Source: a virus. From it: 41,458 bases of DNA. The DNA lies in the IMG/VR virus record IMGVR_UViG_3300027898_000004, positions 1-41,458 of that record; one strand, written 5' to 3'. The stretch's first letter is position 1. Every line of letters starts with the position of its first letter. A program made the position numbers and the translations under genes. The notes under the pieces are model-generated. The model was not told the origin of the DNA. It ran no database searches and saw only the letters and a program-made list of their open reading frames with translations. Positions 7,736 through 16,912 of this stretch are shown here, one piece after another.

Positions 7736-8893
7736 TTATGCGGCGAACATCTCAGGGCGCACGTTGGTTGTGGCGACGCGGCCACAGCTGGCGTGGTAGG
7801 TAACAAGGTTGGCCACGCGCTCTGACATATAGCCAGCGCGTGCGCCATGGGCATCGTTGGCCGCCAGGGTTTCGTGTTGCGTGATAACCATCCCTGAATG
7901 CCCCTTTTCTTCCGAGTGATGCAAGTGGCCGCAGTGACCGTACCGCTTCGTTGTGCTGCCCCACATTTCAGAAAACATGGTGGCAAAGAGTAATGGCAAT
8001 TCGTTCGGCTTGCATTTATGGCCGTGGTGAAATGCCAACATGACTTTGCCCCATTGGAAAGCGTAATAGGGAAGTTCAGAATCGTTGACAGACAAGCGGC
8101 TCTCGTCCTCATACACCACGGAAAATAGTTTGCGCATCCACATCGAACCGATCTCGTCATGGTTGCCTTCACAGATAACCAAGTGGACATTGACGTGGGT
8201 TTCAAGGGCGTGGCGAATCATCTGCCGGATAACCCGGATGGCAATGTCAACGATCTTTGGATACCGGCCAGCCGCGTCCAAGACGTGCTTGTGCGCTGGC
8301 GTCAATGGCAGCAAGCCATCTGTGTGCATGAAGTCGCCCTGTATGCAAAGGACCAGCGTGCCGGCTCGCGGGGCATTGTCTATAAGGTATAAAAAACTAT
8401 CTAACAGCAACTTCTCAGCGATGGCCAGATCCCAATCGGCCCCGCCTTCTTTGTGCCAGGCTAACATGCCGAGATGGTAATCCGTGAATACCAGCAGATT
8501 GCACAGGGAGTTGGTTGGTATTGTTGGCGCTAAGACTGGCAGCGCCTTCGGCAGATCCGCGCACATGGCGGCAATGGCTTCGCGCATAATCTCCATGCGC
8601 CGTTCATCGTCAGCCGAACTCTTTACCCACTGGCCACTGGCTTTGCCTTCTTTGTTGTAATAGGTTGACACGCCTTTAACTTTGAAACCATCCGGCACAA
8701 CTTTTGTCATGTCATGCTCAGGAGAGTAGCCCTGCAGCGCGGCTTTCTTTTTGATGGCGACTACGGCTTCCTGCACTGCCGTTTTGGATACGCCAAGCGC
8801 CGCTGCAGCTTTGCGCTGTGAGCCATGTTCTTCGATTGCGTCTATGTATTCCAACTGGCGGGGTGTTGCAAACTCTCTGAGTTTGATATCCAT
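7736..8893 (-). CDS. HTH-metallophosphoesterase
   Basis: A 385-aa protein. Residues 8-50 form a helix-turn-helix (TPRQLEYIDAIEEHGSQRKAAAALGVSKTAVQEAV). The rest is a calcineurin-like phosphoesterase with five metal motifs: D138-x-H140 (TDYHLG), GD 186-187, GNHDE 243-247, HHGH 289-292, and GHCGHLHH 319-326. It is predicted to hydrolyse a phosphodiester or phosphomonoester; the substrate is unknown. ATG 8893 overlaps the upstream TAA (TAATG), so it is coupled. It is the last gene of the late operon, immediately after the lysis genes. The DNA-binding domain suggests action on or near DNA. Confidence 0.88.
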   Translation of the reverse strand: MDIKLREFATPRQLEYIDAIEEHGSQRKAAAALGVSKTAVQEAVVAIKKKAALQGYSPEHDMTKVVPDGFKVKGVSTYYNKEGKASGQWVKSSADDERRMEIMREAIAAMCADLPKALPVLAPTIPTNSLCNLLVFTDYHLGMLAWHKEGGADWDLAIAEKLLLDSFLYLIDNAPRAGTLVLCIQGDFMHTDGLLPLTPAHKHVLDAAGRYPKIVDIAIRVIRQMIRHALETHVNVHLVICEGNHDEIGSMWMRKLFSVVYEDESRLSVNDSELPYYAFQWGKVMLAFHHGHKCKPNELPLLFATMFSEMWGSTTKRYGHCGHLHHSEEKGHSGMVITQHETLAANDAHGARAGYMSERVANLVTYHASCGRVATTNVRPEMFAA

Positions 8894-9099
8894 TAGTTCA
8901 TCGCCTTGAATTGTAGGCACCAGTGCGTGTCTGGTACAGGTGGGGAAGAGGACAGAATCAAACCGTTTTCGATATACATATGTGGCGGGTTAAGCCGGCA
9001 CTCGCCCATGTCCCGCTGGCCGCTGAACAGAACGAACGCGCCACAGTTTTTGCAACAGGATTTAGCGTCCTTCAGCGACACTGCTTTTTTGGTTGCCAT
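8893..9099 (-). CDS. Small cysteine-rich protein
   Basis: A 68-aa probable zinc-binding protein with C15, C16, C19, C34 and C61 (SCCKNCGAF...GECRLNPP...HWCLQF). ATG 9099 is preceded by GGAG on the minus strand. Its start overlaps the end of Rz and its stop overlaps the next gene. I do not recognise a defined family, though similar short CxxC...C...WC proteins occur in phage genomes. Confidence 0.65.
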   Translation of the reverse strand: MATKKAVSLKDAKSCCKNCGAFVLFSGQRDMGECRLNPPHMYIENGLILSSSPPVPDTHWCLQFKAMN

Positions 9100-9604
9100 A
9101 CGCACTCCGGTCATTGATGACGATGCCCTGACACAATTCAAGCTGGTCAACTATTTCGTTGTAGTCGGCGTATCGGCCAGCAAGTCTTGCTGCAACTGAT
9201 CTTGAGAGAGATGCTGCCGTTTCACCATTACTTCCTGTGGCGCTGGCAATAACGTTGGACAATTTGCTACCACCGGAATTAGCGGCGAGTTTGACGCGCA
9301 AGCTGCTAATGCCATCACGCAAATTAGCAACAGTGCTTTCTGTAATTGATCTTTCATTTTGAATCCTTTGTTCATAGTTGGCGATTAGCTTCTGCTGTTC
9401 CTCAGCGTTGGTGCGCTCAATCGATTCGACACGCAGATCCGCTGCATCCTTCGCGGCCGCCGCTTCCGCCACCTTGTTTGCATAGTCTGCTTTCAACGTG
9501 GCAATGGTTGATTCACTGAGCCGATGTTCTAAAGTAAAGCCCCCGGCGAAGCCAAGGGTCAGAAGAATGGCGGCGGCTGCCGCATAGATGTAGGGGCTGA
9601 TCAT
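9062..9604 (-). CDS. Rz: i-spanin (Rz-like)
   Basis: A 180-aa inner-membrane spanin subunit. An N-terminal membrane anchor (residues 4-23, YIYAAAAAILLTLGFAGGF) is followed by a long charged coiled coil (about 28-95) that would span the periplasm. ATG 9604 overlaps the holin-candidate stop (ATGA). Rz1 is nested entirely within it in another frame. With Rz1 it fuses inner and outer membranes in the last lysis step. Upstream in-frame codons up to 9736 are not needed. Confidence 0.88.
   Translation of the reverse strand: MISPYIYAAAAAILLTLGFAGGFTLEHRLSESTIATLKADYANKVAEAAAAKDAADLRVESIERTNAEEQQKLIANYEQRIQNERSITESTVANLRDGISSLRVKLAANSGGSKLSNVIASATGSNGETAASLSRSVAARLAGRYADYNEIVDQLELCQGIVINDRSAYGNQKSSVAEGR
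9151..9357 (-). CDS. Rz1: o-spanin lipoprotein (Rz1-like), nested in Rz
   Basis: A 68-aa outer-membrane lipoprotein. The signal peptide (KALLLICVMALAAC) ends in a lipobox L17-A18-A19-C20. The mature part is short and proline-containing, as in Rz1. The start at 9357 is preferred because AAAGGA sits 8 nt upstream; a further ATG at 9375 is possible. It lies completely inside Rz in a different frame, the classic lambda arrangement. Confidence 0.85.
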   Translation of the reverse strand: MKDQLQKALLLICVMALAACASNSPLIPVVANCPTLLPAPQEVMVKRQHLSQDQLQQDLLADTPTTTK

Positions 9605-9795
9605 TTTCTGATGTCCGGTAAGAAGGTTTTTATTGCACCTGAAATGGCACCGCCAAGCCCCGCCGCTTCGCCCCAATTCAATCCGGCTAAGTGGTGGCCG
9701 CTGAGAATGCCAACGAAGAAGCCAATGCCCTGCCACGTCCCTGGCTCGCCAAGCCTGTCCAACATATACCGCGTAGCGATGTTGAGCTTTTCCAT
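9601..9795 (-). CDS. Holin candidate
   Basis: A 64-aa small membrane protein: MEKLNIATRYMLDRLGEPGTWQG, then hydrophobic stretches at about 22-36 and 44-56, then a short basic tail TFLPDIRK. GTGAGGATTTT precedes ATG 9795. It lies between the M15 endolysin and Rz and overlaps the Rz start. Size, context and topology suit a holin that permeabilises the inner membrane, although the 52-aa protein two genes upstream could share or hold that role. Confidence 0.7.
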   Translation of the reverse strand: MEKLNIATRYMLDRLGEPGTWQGIGFFVGILSGHHLAGLNWGEAAGLGGAISGAIKTFLPDIRK

Positions 9796-9802
9796 AAAAT
9801 CC

Positions 9803-10216
9803 TCACGGATAGAAAACGTGGTGGCCGCTGCCGGGTGCGCGGTCAGACCAGTGACTCCAACCCGGCGTTGAATCTGGATGCTCAATGTAGATACCATAGA
9901 ATTCAAGTCTGTCCTGATGCGTCATAATCCAAGCGTCAATGTGTCCTTCAGGATCGAAGTGATCAACCGCGCGGGCTTCTTTGTGGCTGGAATTCGGTGC
10001 GCCATCTTTGGCATCCTGTGGTCGGAAGCCACCATCTGTCTCGCCGCTGATCTGCGAACCGGTCTTTGGGTTGACAGGGAACACAACGCCATCCGCTTCC
10101 ATTTCAGCTTGTAGGGCATTGCTGATTGGCAGGAACTTTCTGGCGTTCAGATTCATCTCGTCTGTACGATCCGGCGAGTCGGCATAGATGCCGAAGTATT
10201 GATCTTCGGTAATCAT
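9803..10216 (-). CDS. Endolysin, peptidase M15-like
   Basis: A 137-aa peptidoglycan peptidase. Zinc-ligand motifs of the M15 fold are visible: S77-H78...A83-V-D85 (SSHKEARAVDHFDP) and W120-S-H122 (GWSHWSDRAP). Substrate is probably the peptide stem of peptidoglycan. There is no signal peptide, so it needs a holin. The start ATG 10216 overlaps the stop of the previous small membrane gene (ATGA). The ORF extension to 10288 is disregarded. Confidence 0.8.
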   Translation of the reverse strand: MITEDQYFGIYADSPDRTDEMNLNARKFLPISNALQAEMEADGVVFPVNPKTGSQISGETDGGFRPQDAKDGAPNSSHKEARAVDHFDPEGHIDAWIMTHQDRLEFYGIYIEHPDSTPGWSHWSDRAPGSGHHVFYP

Positions 10217-10371
10217 TTCACCCACCCGTGCATCGCCAGGTACACAGCGCCAGCCAGCGCAGCGGAAAGCAAACCCGCCAGCGTCCATTTACCGAACGTG
10301 GCGAACTGCTTATCAAGCCATTCTTGCAGGGCCTCTTTAATGGCTTCTTTCGATTCGCTATCGATTGGCAT
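10213..10371 (-). CDS. Small single-span membrane protein of lysis cassette
   Basis: A 52-aa protein: an acidic/amphipathic N-terminus (residues 1-27), one membrane span at about 28-48 (WTLAGLLSAALAGAVYLAM), and a short tail. ATG 10371 is preceded by GGAG with nine-base spacing. It overlaps the tail spike end by 14 bp and the endolysin start by 4 bp. It may be a holin or antiholin partner. Confidence 0.7.
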   Translation of the reverse strand: MPIDSESKEAIKEALQEWLDKQFATFGKWTLAGLLSAALAGAVYLAMHGWVK

Positions 10372-12979
10372 TAGAATTCTCCAGTTGCTTGACACGCGCA
10401 GTTAGCTCTTGAATTGCCTTGACCATTGGACTGATGAACTCCTCGTATCGCAGGCCTTGTTCAGAGTCTGGATCACTCAGGTCGGTGATGATGTGGCCGC
10501 CGAAGTCAATGCCGGGTGGTACTGCTTCCAGCACCTGTTGAGAGCGGAATCCCCAGTGGACACGCTTACCCGGAATCGGCTCAGTGACGATCTCTGCAGG
10601 ACGTGCGTCGTCATGGGTGGGGGCGACCTCGTTACCGTCACGATCCCGATAAACCTGACGGATAACTTTGTTGCCGCCCACCTTGAACTTATACGAGACG
10701 GGCCGAAGCGCATTGATAAAGTCCAGCCCGAGGGTGGCGTCCTGAATTTCAGTTTTAGTTCTCTCGTCCGATGTTTGAATTGTTCCGTTGGCTGCCCATA
10801 TAGCCGACCAGCGCTTTCCGGCTGCCCCGCAGGTGTAGGCATTGTCTGGGATTGGGTAGAAGTTCCCCGCATTATCTATGGTGCAAATATCAACCATAGA
10901 TGTCGATCCCGTAGGGGTAGTGGAAAATATCAGTTTTCCCGGCATACTTCCCGCCGCAGGTGCGCCATCCACATTCACGCGAATCATGCCTGCATTTTGA
11001 AAAGCTGCGCCATCGTATCCAGCAAATCTATACGAGCCGAGAACGTTACCACTTGCAACTATTGCAGGAGAACTTGTTGTGCCTGTCGCATACTTAGCAA
11101 CAAAAGCTGGACCATTGCCCCCACCGACAGCAACACGATTCATCCAAACGGATTGCGTAAGTACCTGCTGCGCGGTTGACAGCACCCCGCCTGTACCCAA
11201 GCCGCCAGAAGGGATTGAGTTATAGAATATATTCTCCGCAATATTGACCTTCAATGCCGCAGCAGGATCTATTGAATAGACAACACCGGTTCCGCTAAGG
11301 GCAATAGAAACCCCTTCAATCGTGCAGGAAGTAATACTTGGGCCGCAATAGAGTCCTGCCACCGAAGTCACGCCATTGAAGTTACCACCTTTAATATTTA
11401 AAGTACCGGCAGAGTGGTAAACTTTATAACTGTTAATCGACCATGCAGCGCAACTGGTCATGGTTGTGACATCGGTGTTTGTAATACTGTAGTCACGCTC
11501 ATGGGATGAAGCAGAGCAGCCAATCAACTGGCAGTCTGTTGCGCCAACGTCGATGTTCCATCCGATACTTCCCGCCGGTAAGGTTGGATCGTACCCATCG
11601 CAGCCGCAAGCGATAAACCGCATTGCAGGTGATCCAACATAGAACCCTGTTTGGTAGCCAAACGAAAAACAGCTTACTAAAACTGACCAGTCATTTCCCG
11701 CATTGCCTAGGTTGTAGGCTGTGCCAGGTCGCCAGCTAATATTCGGATTGTTCGTTGTCGCAAAGTCCCAGAAGTGGCAGAACTGCGCACGGCCTACATC
11801 ATGCACATTATTAGTGTAAATACCGTTGTTGCAATCGCCAAGAATGTACTCAATAACATACCTGCCGCAGTAGCTGCCATACACGGCATAGTTAAAGCCA
11901 ACAATAAAGCAATGCCCAACGTAGCAATCGTTACCTGCCTGCGCTTGATTCGATCCGATTGTGACAGCCGTTCCTGAGTAATTAGCAATTAACGCTGTCG
12001 CTGTAGCGTCATTTGTCGGGAAGGCATAGCCAATATACCAAGTCGGGAATATGTAAAGCCCGCTTACACCACCGCTGCTACTTCCAACAGTCGGACAAAT
12101 ATCAATTGTGTAAGCTGGATTAAGATAAATTACACCGGTGATGGCTTGCACTGTTGCCGCTGTGTAGGGCGCTATGGCACCTGGCCTGATGTGTGGCCCT
12201 TTTAAATATGTTCTGCTTGGGATGTTGATATTCCCGCTGTTAACCAAGCATTTAAACGAGGCGGGAATTCTGACAATACCGCCGCCAGCGTTTCCAACAT
12301 ATGTCAATGCGGCATTAATCGCCGCCGTGTCATCCGTAGTACCATTACCAACCGCGCCGAAGTCTGCGACTGAGACTTCGATATCTACGGCAAGTTTGCT
12401 TTGCAAAGTTCGATTAACCGCACCTGTTCCGCCGTTGTTGAAAAATATGCTGGTCAAGTTGGTGATGGCCTGATATGCCACTTGCGTCAAATTCACCAGC
12501 TTAGTGCCTAGACTGTTCCAGCCGATTACTGAATTTGCGGCGGGCGCGGGGAGTGTCAGGGTAACGCCGCCAGGCACTGTGGTTGGGGCAAGTGCAACAG
12601 AACGGCTTGCTACTTCACTGACCTGCTGCATTGCCATCGTCAACTGATCGACGGTGCCTTCTGTTACAGCGGAAGGGAACGGATTGTTTGGCGTGTAATG
12701 TGCCAACTGCGTCATCGGTACGTTGCGCAAAATAGATAGGTTCATCAGCGCGGTTGGCGCGACTGCCATTGTCAACGAGCCACCGGCTTGGACGCCAGCG
12801 CCAGATACGGTGTAATCCGAATTCAAAGTAAGCGTTGTAACAACGGGTGTGCCAGTTGTGTTGTCCGTCTTATAGACGATCAGATGCGTAGGGTCCAGAA
12901 AGTAAAAGGGAACCGGGAACGCTGTTACCACGCCGTTGCCGGTGTAGTCTGCGCGGGTTGTGCTGGATTGAACGGTCAT
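10358..12979 (-). CDS. Tail spike with pectate-lyase-like fold and S74 chaperone
   Basis: An 873-aa receptor-binding protein. Residues 1-130 resemble the T7-type virion-attachment domain (YTGNGVVTAFPVPFYFLDPTHLIVY). Residues 204-225 (VADFGAVGNGTTDDTAAI) are the usual entry into a right-handed beta-helix, often a depolymerase. The C-terminus from residue 737 is a peptidase S74 intramolecular chaperone: S737-D-E-R-T-K, LDFINALRPVSYKF, HWGFRSQQ, and a final coiled coil (KAIQELTARVKQLE). Such domains trimerise the spike and cleave themselves off at the serine. No depolymerase active site could be assigned by eye. It is probably the main host-range determinant. Confidence 0.9.
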   Translation of the reverse strand: MTVQSSTTRADYTGNGVVTAFPVPFYFLDPTHLIVYKTDNTTGTPVVTTLTLNSDYTVSGAGVQAGGSLTMAVAPTALMNLSILRNVPMTQLAHYTPNNPFPSAVTEGTVDQLTMAMQQVSEVASRSVALAPTTVPGGVTLTLPAPAANSVIGWNSLGTKLVNLTQVAYQAITNLTSIFFNNGGTGAVNRTLQSKLAVDIEVSVADFGAVGNGTTDDTAAINAALTYVGNAGGGIVRIPASFKCLVNSGNINIPSRTYLKGPHIRPGAIAPYTAATVQAITGVIYLNPAYTIDICPTVGSSSGGVSGLYIFPTWYIGYAFPTNDATATALIANYSGTAVTIGSNQAQAGNDCYVGHCFIVGFNYAVYGSYCGRYVIEYILGDCNNGIYTNNVHDVGRAQFCHFWDFATTNNPNISWRPGTAYNLGNAGNDWSVLVSCFSFGYQTGFYVGSPAMRFIACGCDGYDPTLPAGSIGWNIDVGATDCQLIGCSASSHERDYSITNTDVTTMTSCAAWSINSYKVYHSAGTLNIKGGNFNGVTSVAGLYCGPSITSCTIEGVSIALSGTGVVYSIDPAAALKVNIAENIFYNSIPSGGLGTGGVLSTAQQVLTQSVWMNRVAVGGGNGPAFVAKYATGTTSSPAIVASGNVLGSYRFAGYDGAAFQNAGMIRVNVDGAPAAGSMPGKLIFSTTPTGSTSMVDICTIDNAGNFYPIPDNAYTCGAAGKRWSAIWAANGTIQTSDERTKTEIQDATLGLDFINALRPVSYKFKVGGNKVIRQVYRDRDGNEVAPTHDDARPAEIVTEPIPGKRVHWGFRSQQVLEAVPPGIDFGGHIITDLSDPDSEQGLRYEEFISPMVKAIQELTARVKQLENSNANR

Positions 12980-12994
12980 TTTGTCCTCACTGGT

Positions 12995-13013
12995 TTATGC
13001 GATTATCGCAATA
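12995..13013. promoter_or_regulatory. Weak operator-like palindrome before the tail spike gene
   Basis: TTATGCGATTATCGCAATA lies 16-34 bp upstream of the spike start. Its core GCGATNATCGC is a perfect palindrome and equals the core of the early operators, but only 11 of 16 fixed positions match. It could be a fortuitous operator, a late-gene control site, or an mRNA hairpin in the spike leader. Confidence 0.35.
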
Positions 13014-13034
13014 TATCGTGTAATTCGCAACACA

Positions 13035-15554
13035 TTAGTCGTGCCAAGCCTTGCTCAGATCCGGTGCGTGGATCTGGCTGTTTGCCCCAGGTGCCCAATA
13101 GTACGAAGCGCCCCGTGCCTCCATACGTTGTTGCTGCTTTGCCGATGATCCCGGCGACAAAGCGTCCTGCATGTTGTCATAAACTAAACGGTTGAACGCG
13201 GCTTTGGCGTACCAGATGTTGGCAAACGGCGTGGCATTTTGTTTGACAAAGCGCAGCGCAGCCAAAGAATAGGCGTGCTTCGATTGGCCTGATGCCATGG
13301 CGTCTTCCCGTGCCGTGTTGACTTCTCTCGCCAACGAAGCCAATGCGCTTGCGCCCGGACCGGCCAGCGCTTCCAACCCGCTGCCATATGTCGTTTTCCC
13401 GTTGACGAATAAATCACCATACAGTCCGAACCCGCCGCCACTTGCCAGCGCTTCCATCCAGAACTTCTTACCATCGTCCGTTTGAATGTTCATGTTGCGG
13501 GGATTCTGCCCGTTAATGCCGGCTTTCAGTTCCGTTGCCAGTGCGCCCATTAACGCACTGTATCCAACGAACTTCGCGCCGTAAGCTGCCTTGCTGCCCC
13601 ATCCATCCAGCGTCTGCATCCGTTCGTAGTGCTGCTTGAAAATGCCGAGTGGTACAGATTTGAATTGTGTCAGGAAGCGCATCATCTCACCGGCCACGGT
13701 TCCTGCTGGCAGCTTGTCCATGCCGAACGAGACCCGATCCGCCACACTTTGAGGTGATGCGCCGCGTGCGCCAAACTGCATATCAGCGTAGGCAATCTCG
13801 TACAGCTTTTTGATTGCCTGATCCTTCATGGTGTCAGTGACCTTTGGATCAGCGATGTCACGAATTCCTTGCGCAGTCAGCAAATTCTCGTTACCACGCA
13901 AGCCCTTGTCCAACTCGGCCTTTTTCCAAACGTCCCAATGCTCTTGCGTGACGCCCCGATCCTGCAGCAATCGTGGTGTACCATCAGCGCCCTCAAGCGT
14001 TGCGTGTTCTCTGGTGAACTTGCCGATCGTATCCAAAACAGTACGGCCAATTCCTGCACGCATACCCCTGTCGAACGCATTTAACCCCATAGCGATGTGC
14101 GTTGTGTGGTTCAGAAAGGTTCCCCAACCGTTTGCCAAACCATCTTCAGCAGCGCGGTTGTTCATGTGCTGAAAGCCTTCCTGCCAAATTCCCATCTTGT
14201 TCAGAAATTCCTGCTTTACCGCGCCTGATGCGATACCGTCAATGAAGTTTCTGAACACTCTCATCTGTGGTAAGCCGCTGTGTTCTGCTGCCAGTTTCAA
14301 TCCGGCCAGATCCGGCAGTGCGCCAACCAAGGAACCAAGCTGTGACGAAGCCATCAGCCCGCGCAGTTGCGCCATCAGGTTTGCTGCGCTCGCATTCTGT
14401 GGGGCGCTGGGTTTTGTGTATGCGTCATAAACACGCTGCGTCATTCGCTGCAGGTTTTCTAATTTCGCCAACTGTTTTTCCGCTTTGGCCGGGTCAGTCC
14501 CCTTGGCCACGTGTTCGTCCTGCATGGCTTTCTGATCGTTAACATACGCACGATCCGATGCTTGGCGCACATTGGCGTCAGCGTTTTTGCCAAACTGTTC
14601 AGCCGTGGCGATATCCTTAGACATGCCGTTGACATGGGATGCAATCAATTCGTACATGTTTGTCGTGCGGCCATACTTCTGCATAGCCTGCGACCACGAA
14701 TCCGCGTTCTTATAGAACAGTTGCCGTGGCGCGTTTGCTGACGAACCGACCAGATGGCTCTTGACTGGGCTGCCTTCGCCAACTGCCCGTTTGTTCGCGC
14801 CGTCTGTACCTATCGATGAATGCGATGCTTCCAGCATGGCACGCAGTTGATCGTTGCTCATGCGACTGCCATCTGGATTTACATAGGCGTTTTTGTCCAC
14901 CCAATTCATGTGATCTTCCACCCACGCTTTTGGGTTTGCTGCGACTTTCATTGAATCCTGCGGTTGCGGTAAGCGCCAATTCTCGCGTTTGTTCAATGAC
15001 AATCCGCTGCGCTGGAACCGATCAGCCAAACTGTCCAGCATCTTTGACAGCCCCTTCGCTGCGTGCGCCGCTTCCGGCGTTGTCTGTTCGCCAAACAAAC
15101 CCTTTGCGATGTCGTGCTGCTTCGCCGGATCTTGCAACAGCCCGAAGAACTTGCCGCCATCCGCTTCGTGCAAGCCTGTCAGTCGGCCATAGAATTCCGA
15201 CGCTATCCCTTTAGCCTGGTAATCGACTGAGAGTATTTTGCTTTTGAGATGCTGCAGTTGGCCGCGCAGCCCTGGCTTTACGCTATCCACGTCAGAAAAC
15301 AGCGCCGCCTTCCGGCTTGCTTCGACGATGGAACTTTCGTGCGCCCGAGTCACATCAGCCATCATGCGTTCCTTCGCCATCTTCGCAGCTTCAAGTCTGC
15401 GTTCAGCAAATGACATCGCGTTATATTTGTCTGGGTCAGCCATCGCCATATCGCGCATCGATCCGTGAATGCGTTCATCAATACCGTCCAGTTCGGCTTT
15501 TGATAGCTGCCGGCCAGCGGCAGAACTCAGTGCGTCAGCGCATTCTTGTTTCAT
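13035..15554 (-). CDS. Large internal virion / ejection protein
   Basis: An 839-aa, mostly helical protein without signal peptide. It lies where T7 gp16-like ejection proteins are encoded (after gp14- and gp15-like genes and before the spike). The N-terminus is rich in charged helices (DERIHGSMRDMAMADPDKYNAMSFAERRLEAAKMAKERMM). Glycine/alanine-rich hydrophobic stretches occur near the C-terminus (GYSALMGALATELKAGI, ALAGPGASALASLA). The assignment rests on position, size and composition; no catalytic motif was recognised. It overlaps its upstream neighbour by 4 bp. Confidence 0.65.
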   Translation of the reverse strand: MKQECADALSSAAGRQLSKAELDGIDERIHGSMRDMAMADPDKYNAMSFAERRLEAAKMAKERMMADVTRAHESSIVEASRKAALFSDVDSVKPGLRGQLQHLKSKILSVDYQAKGIASEFYGRLTGLHEADGGKFFGLLQDPAKQHDIAKGLFGEQTTPEAAHAAKGLSKMLDSLADRFQRSGLSLNKRENWRLPQPQDSMKVAANPKAWVEDHMNWVDKNAYVNPDGSRMSNDQLRAMLEASHSSIGTDGANKRAVGEGSPVKSHLVGSSANAPRQLFYKNADSWSQAMQKYGRTTNMYELIASHVNGMSKDIATAEQFGKNADANVRQASDRAYVNDQKAMQDEHVAKGTDPAKAEKQLAKLENLQRMTQRVYDAYTKPSAPQNASAANLMAQLRGLMASSQLGSLVGALPDLAGLKLAAEHSGLPQMRVFRNFIDGIASGAVKQEFLNKMGIWQEGFQHMNNRAAEDGLANGWGTFLNHTTHIAMGLNAFDRGMRAGIGRTVLDTIGKFTREHATLEGADGTPRLLQDRGVTQEHWDVWKKAELDKGLRGNENLLTAQGIRDIADPKVTDTMKDQAIKKLYEIAYADMQFGARGASPQSVADRVSFGMDKLPAGTVAGEMMRFLTQFKSVPLGIFKQHYERMQTLDGWGSKAAYGAKFVGYSALMGALATELKAGINGQNPRNMNIQTDDGKKFWMEALASGGGFGLYGDLFVNGKTTYGSGLEALAGPGASALASLAREVNTAREDAMASGQSKHAYSLAALRFVKQNATPFANIWYAKAAFNRLVYDNMQDALSPGSSAKQQQRMEARGASYYWAPGANSQIHAPDLSKAWHD

Positions 15555-16912
15555 ATTGTCCTCATAAAACAGGCGACCGCTACGTCATGCAGTAGCGAAT
15601 CTTTATTTGCTTTATCCATCGATGCTTGCAATTGCGTTTCCATGTCTGACGCTTTGACGGTGCGGCCATCCGGCAATTGCACTTCCATGTCGGGGTGCGC
15701 AGCGGCTAGTTGTTTCAATGACGAAGCGGCCGTGTCAGATAGTTTCGGTGCGGCAGTTTCGCCGGGCGCTTTTGGCTCTGGCACTGCTTCGCCCTTGACC
15801 TGCGTTTCCAGATCCGCTGTTGCTTTGGCCACGGCTTCATAGGGCAGGCGTTCTGGTTGCGTCATATCTGCAACAGCGCCATGCACATCGACCATCGCCT
15901 TTTCATAAGCGCCGGTGTATTCGAGACGCTCCGGGTCCAGCAGAGAGTGCTCTACGATGTTTTGCGCGTCTGTCGTCGAAACGTCCGAAGGTTGACCGCG
16001 CATCATGTTTCCAAGCGCTTCATCCTGCAGCCGTGAATCGAGATTGGCGTGTAGCGGGTCTGTCGGAATGCCGGGGCCCGCGCGACTCAACATTTCATCC
16101 CTGCGTGCATTCAGCGCAGTATCGATTAAATCCTTGGTTGGTGGCGCTTCGCCGTGTGTTAGATGTGCAAACCCGCCAAACGCCAACCCGAGAATTCCAT
16201 CAGCTATCATTGCTTGGGCATCCATTGGCTGATATTGCTTTGCCATTTCGGTATATCCCGCGTGGTTCAGTAACTCACTTGTCAAAGCACGCTGCGCAAT
16301 ACCTGTTCCGGTGTTGATCAACGCGCCGCCAGCCATTGACTTTGCCAGCCCGACTGCGCCGGTACTGCCAAACTTCATCGGCAGGAACGCACTGGCTGCG
16401 GCCAAGCTACCTGTCAACCCGGCTTTTTCTGCGGCGGTCGTCGGATCCATTCCCGCTTTAATGTTCTCCTGATAATCCGTGTGCGCTGTTGTACTGCCAA
16501 GTAATGCGCCAGCACCAACAGGGCCCGCTATCAACGAACCCGCGCCGGCTATCTCCAAGCCCTTTAGTGTTGCGCCACCGACCTGCGCCCACTTTCCTGT
16601 TGTTGCCGGGTCCATCTGCGACCATTCCTGAACACCCTTCAGGGTTTCTTCAAAATCAGGTTTGAACTCATCAGGGGTTTTGGCACCGCCAAGGGGTTCT
16701 GCTGGAAGCGGACCCGTGTACTTATCACCCCCCGCTTGCGCCAGGCCGCCCACCATACTCGACACATCAGCGATACCGCCAATGGCGCTTTTACCCAATG
16801 CTGAAGCCATGCCGTTGAAGGACCCGTCCGGATGCAGTTCCGTTACCGGATTTGACGCTCCCATAGCATCAATCAGGTAGTCGTCATTTGCGCGTGCTAT
16901 CGGCAGGCCCAT
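15551..16912 (-). CDS. Internal virion protein with membrane-active segments
   Basis: A 453-aa protein with several hydrophobic Gly/Ala-rich segments (about residues 117-140, 165-205 and 235-250) and a polar helical C-terminal third. This pattern, together with its position between the transglycosylase and the 839-aa protein, suits an ejected core protein that helps DNA cross the envelope. No family is recognised with certainty. The start and end overlap or abut neighbours, so it is part of one translational unit. Confidence 0.6.
   Translation of the reverse strand: MGLPIARANDDYLIDAMGASNPVTELHPDGSFNGMASALGKSAIGGIADVSSMVGGLAQAGGDKYTGPLPAEPLGGAKTPDEFKPDFEETLKGVQEWSQMDPATTGKWAQVGGATLKGLEIAGAGSLIAGPVGAGALLGSTTAHTDYQENIKAGMDPTTAAEKAGLTGSLAAASAFLPMKFGSTGAVGLAKSMAGGALINTGTGIAQRALTSELLNHAGYTEMAKQYQPMDAQAMIADGILGLAFGGFAHLTHGEAPPTKDLIDTALNARRDEMLSRAGPGIPTDPLHANLDSRLQDEALGNMMRGQPSDVSTTDAQNIVEHSLLDPERLEYTGAYEKAMVDVHGAVADMTQPERLPYEAVAKATADLETQVKGEAVPEPKAPGETAAPKLSDTAASSLKQLAAAHPDMEVQLPDGRTVKASDMETQLQASMDKANKDSLLHDVAVACFMRTI

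Noticed and set aside
10409-11179. 256-aa plus-strand ORF opposite the tail spike
   Set aside because: Antisense shadow of a well-supported gene; no ribosome site, no recognisable domain, Cys/Arg-rich composition typical of shadows.
10358-12979. Diversity-generating retroelement, because Bbp19-like neighbours suggest a BPP-1-type phage
   Set aside because: No reverse transcriptase gene and no template/variable repeat pair seen; the receptor protein is an S74 spike, not an Mtd-like lectin.
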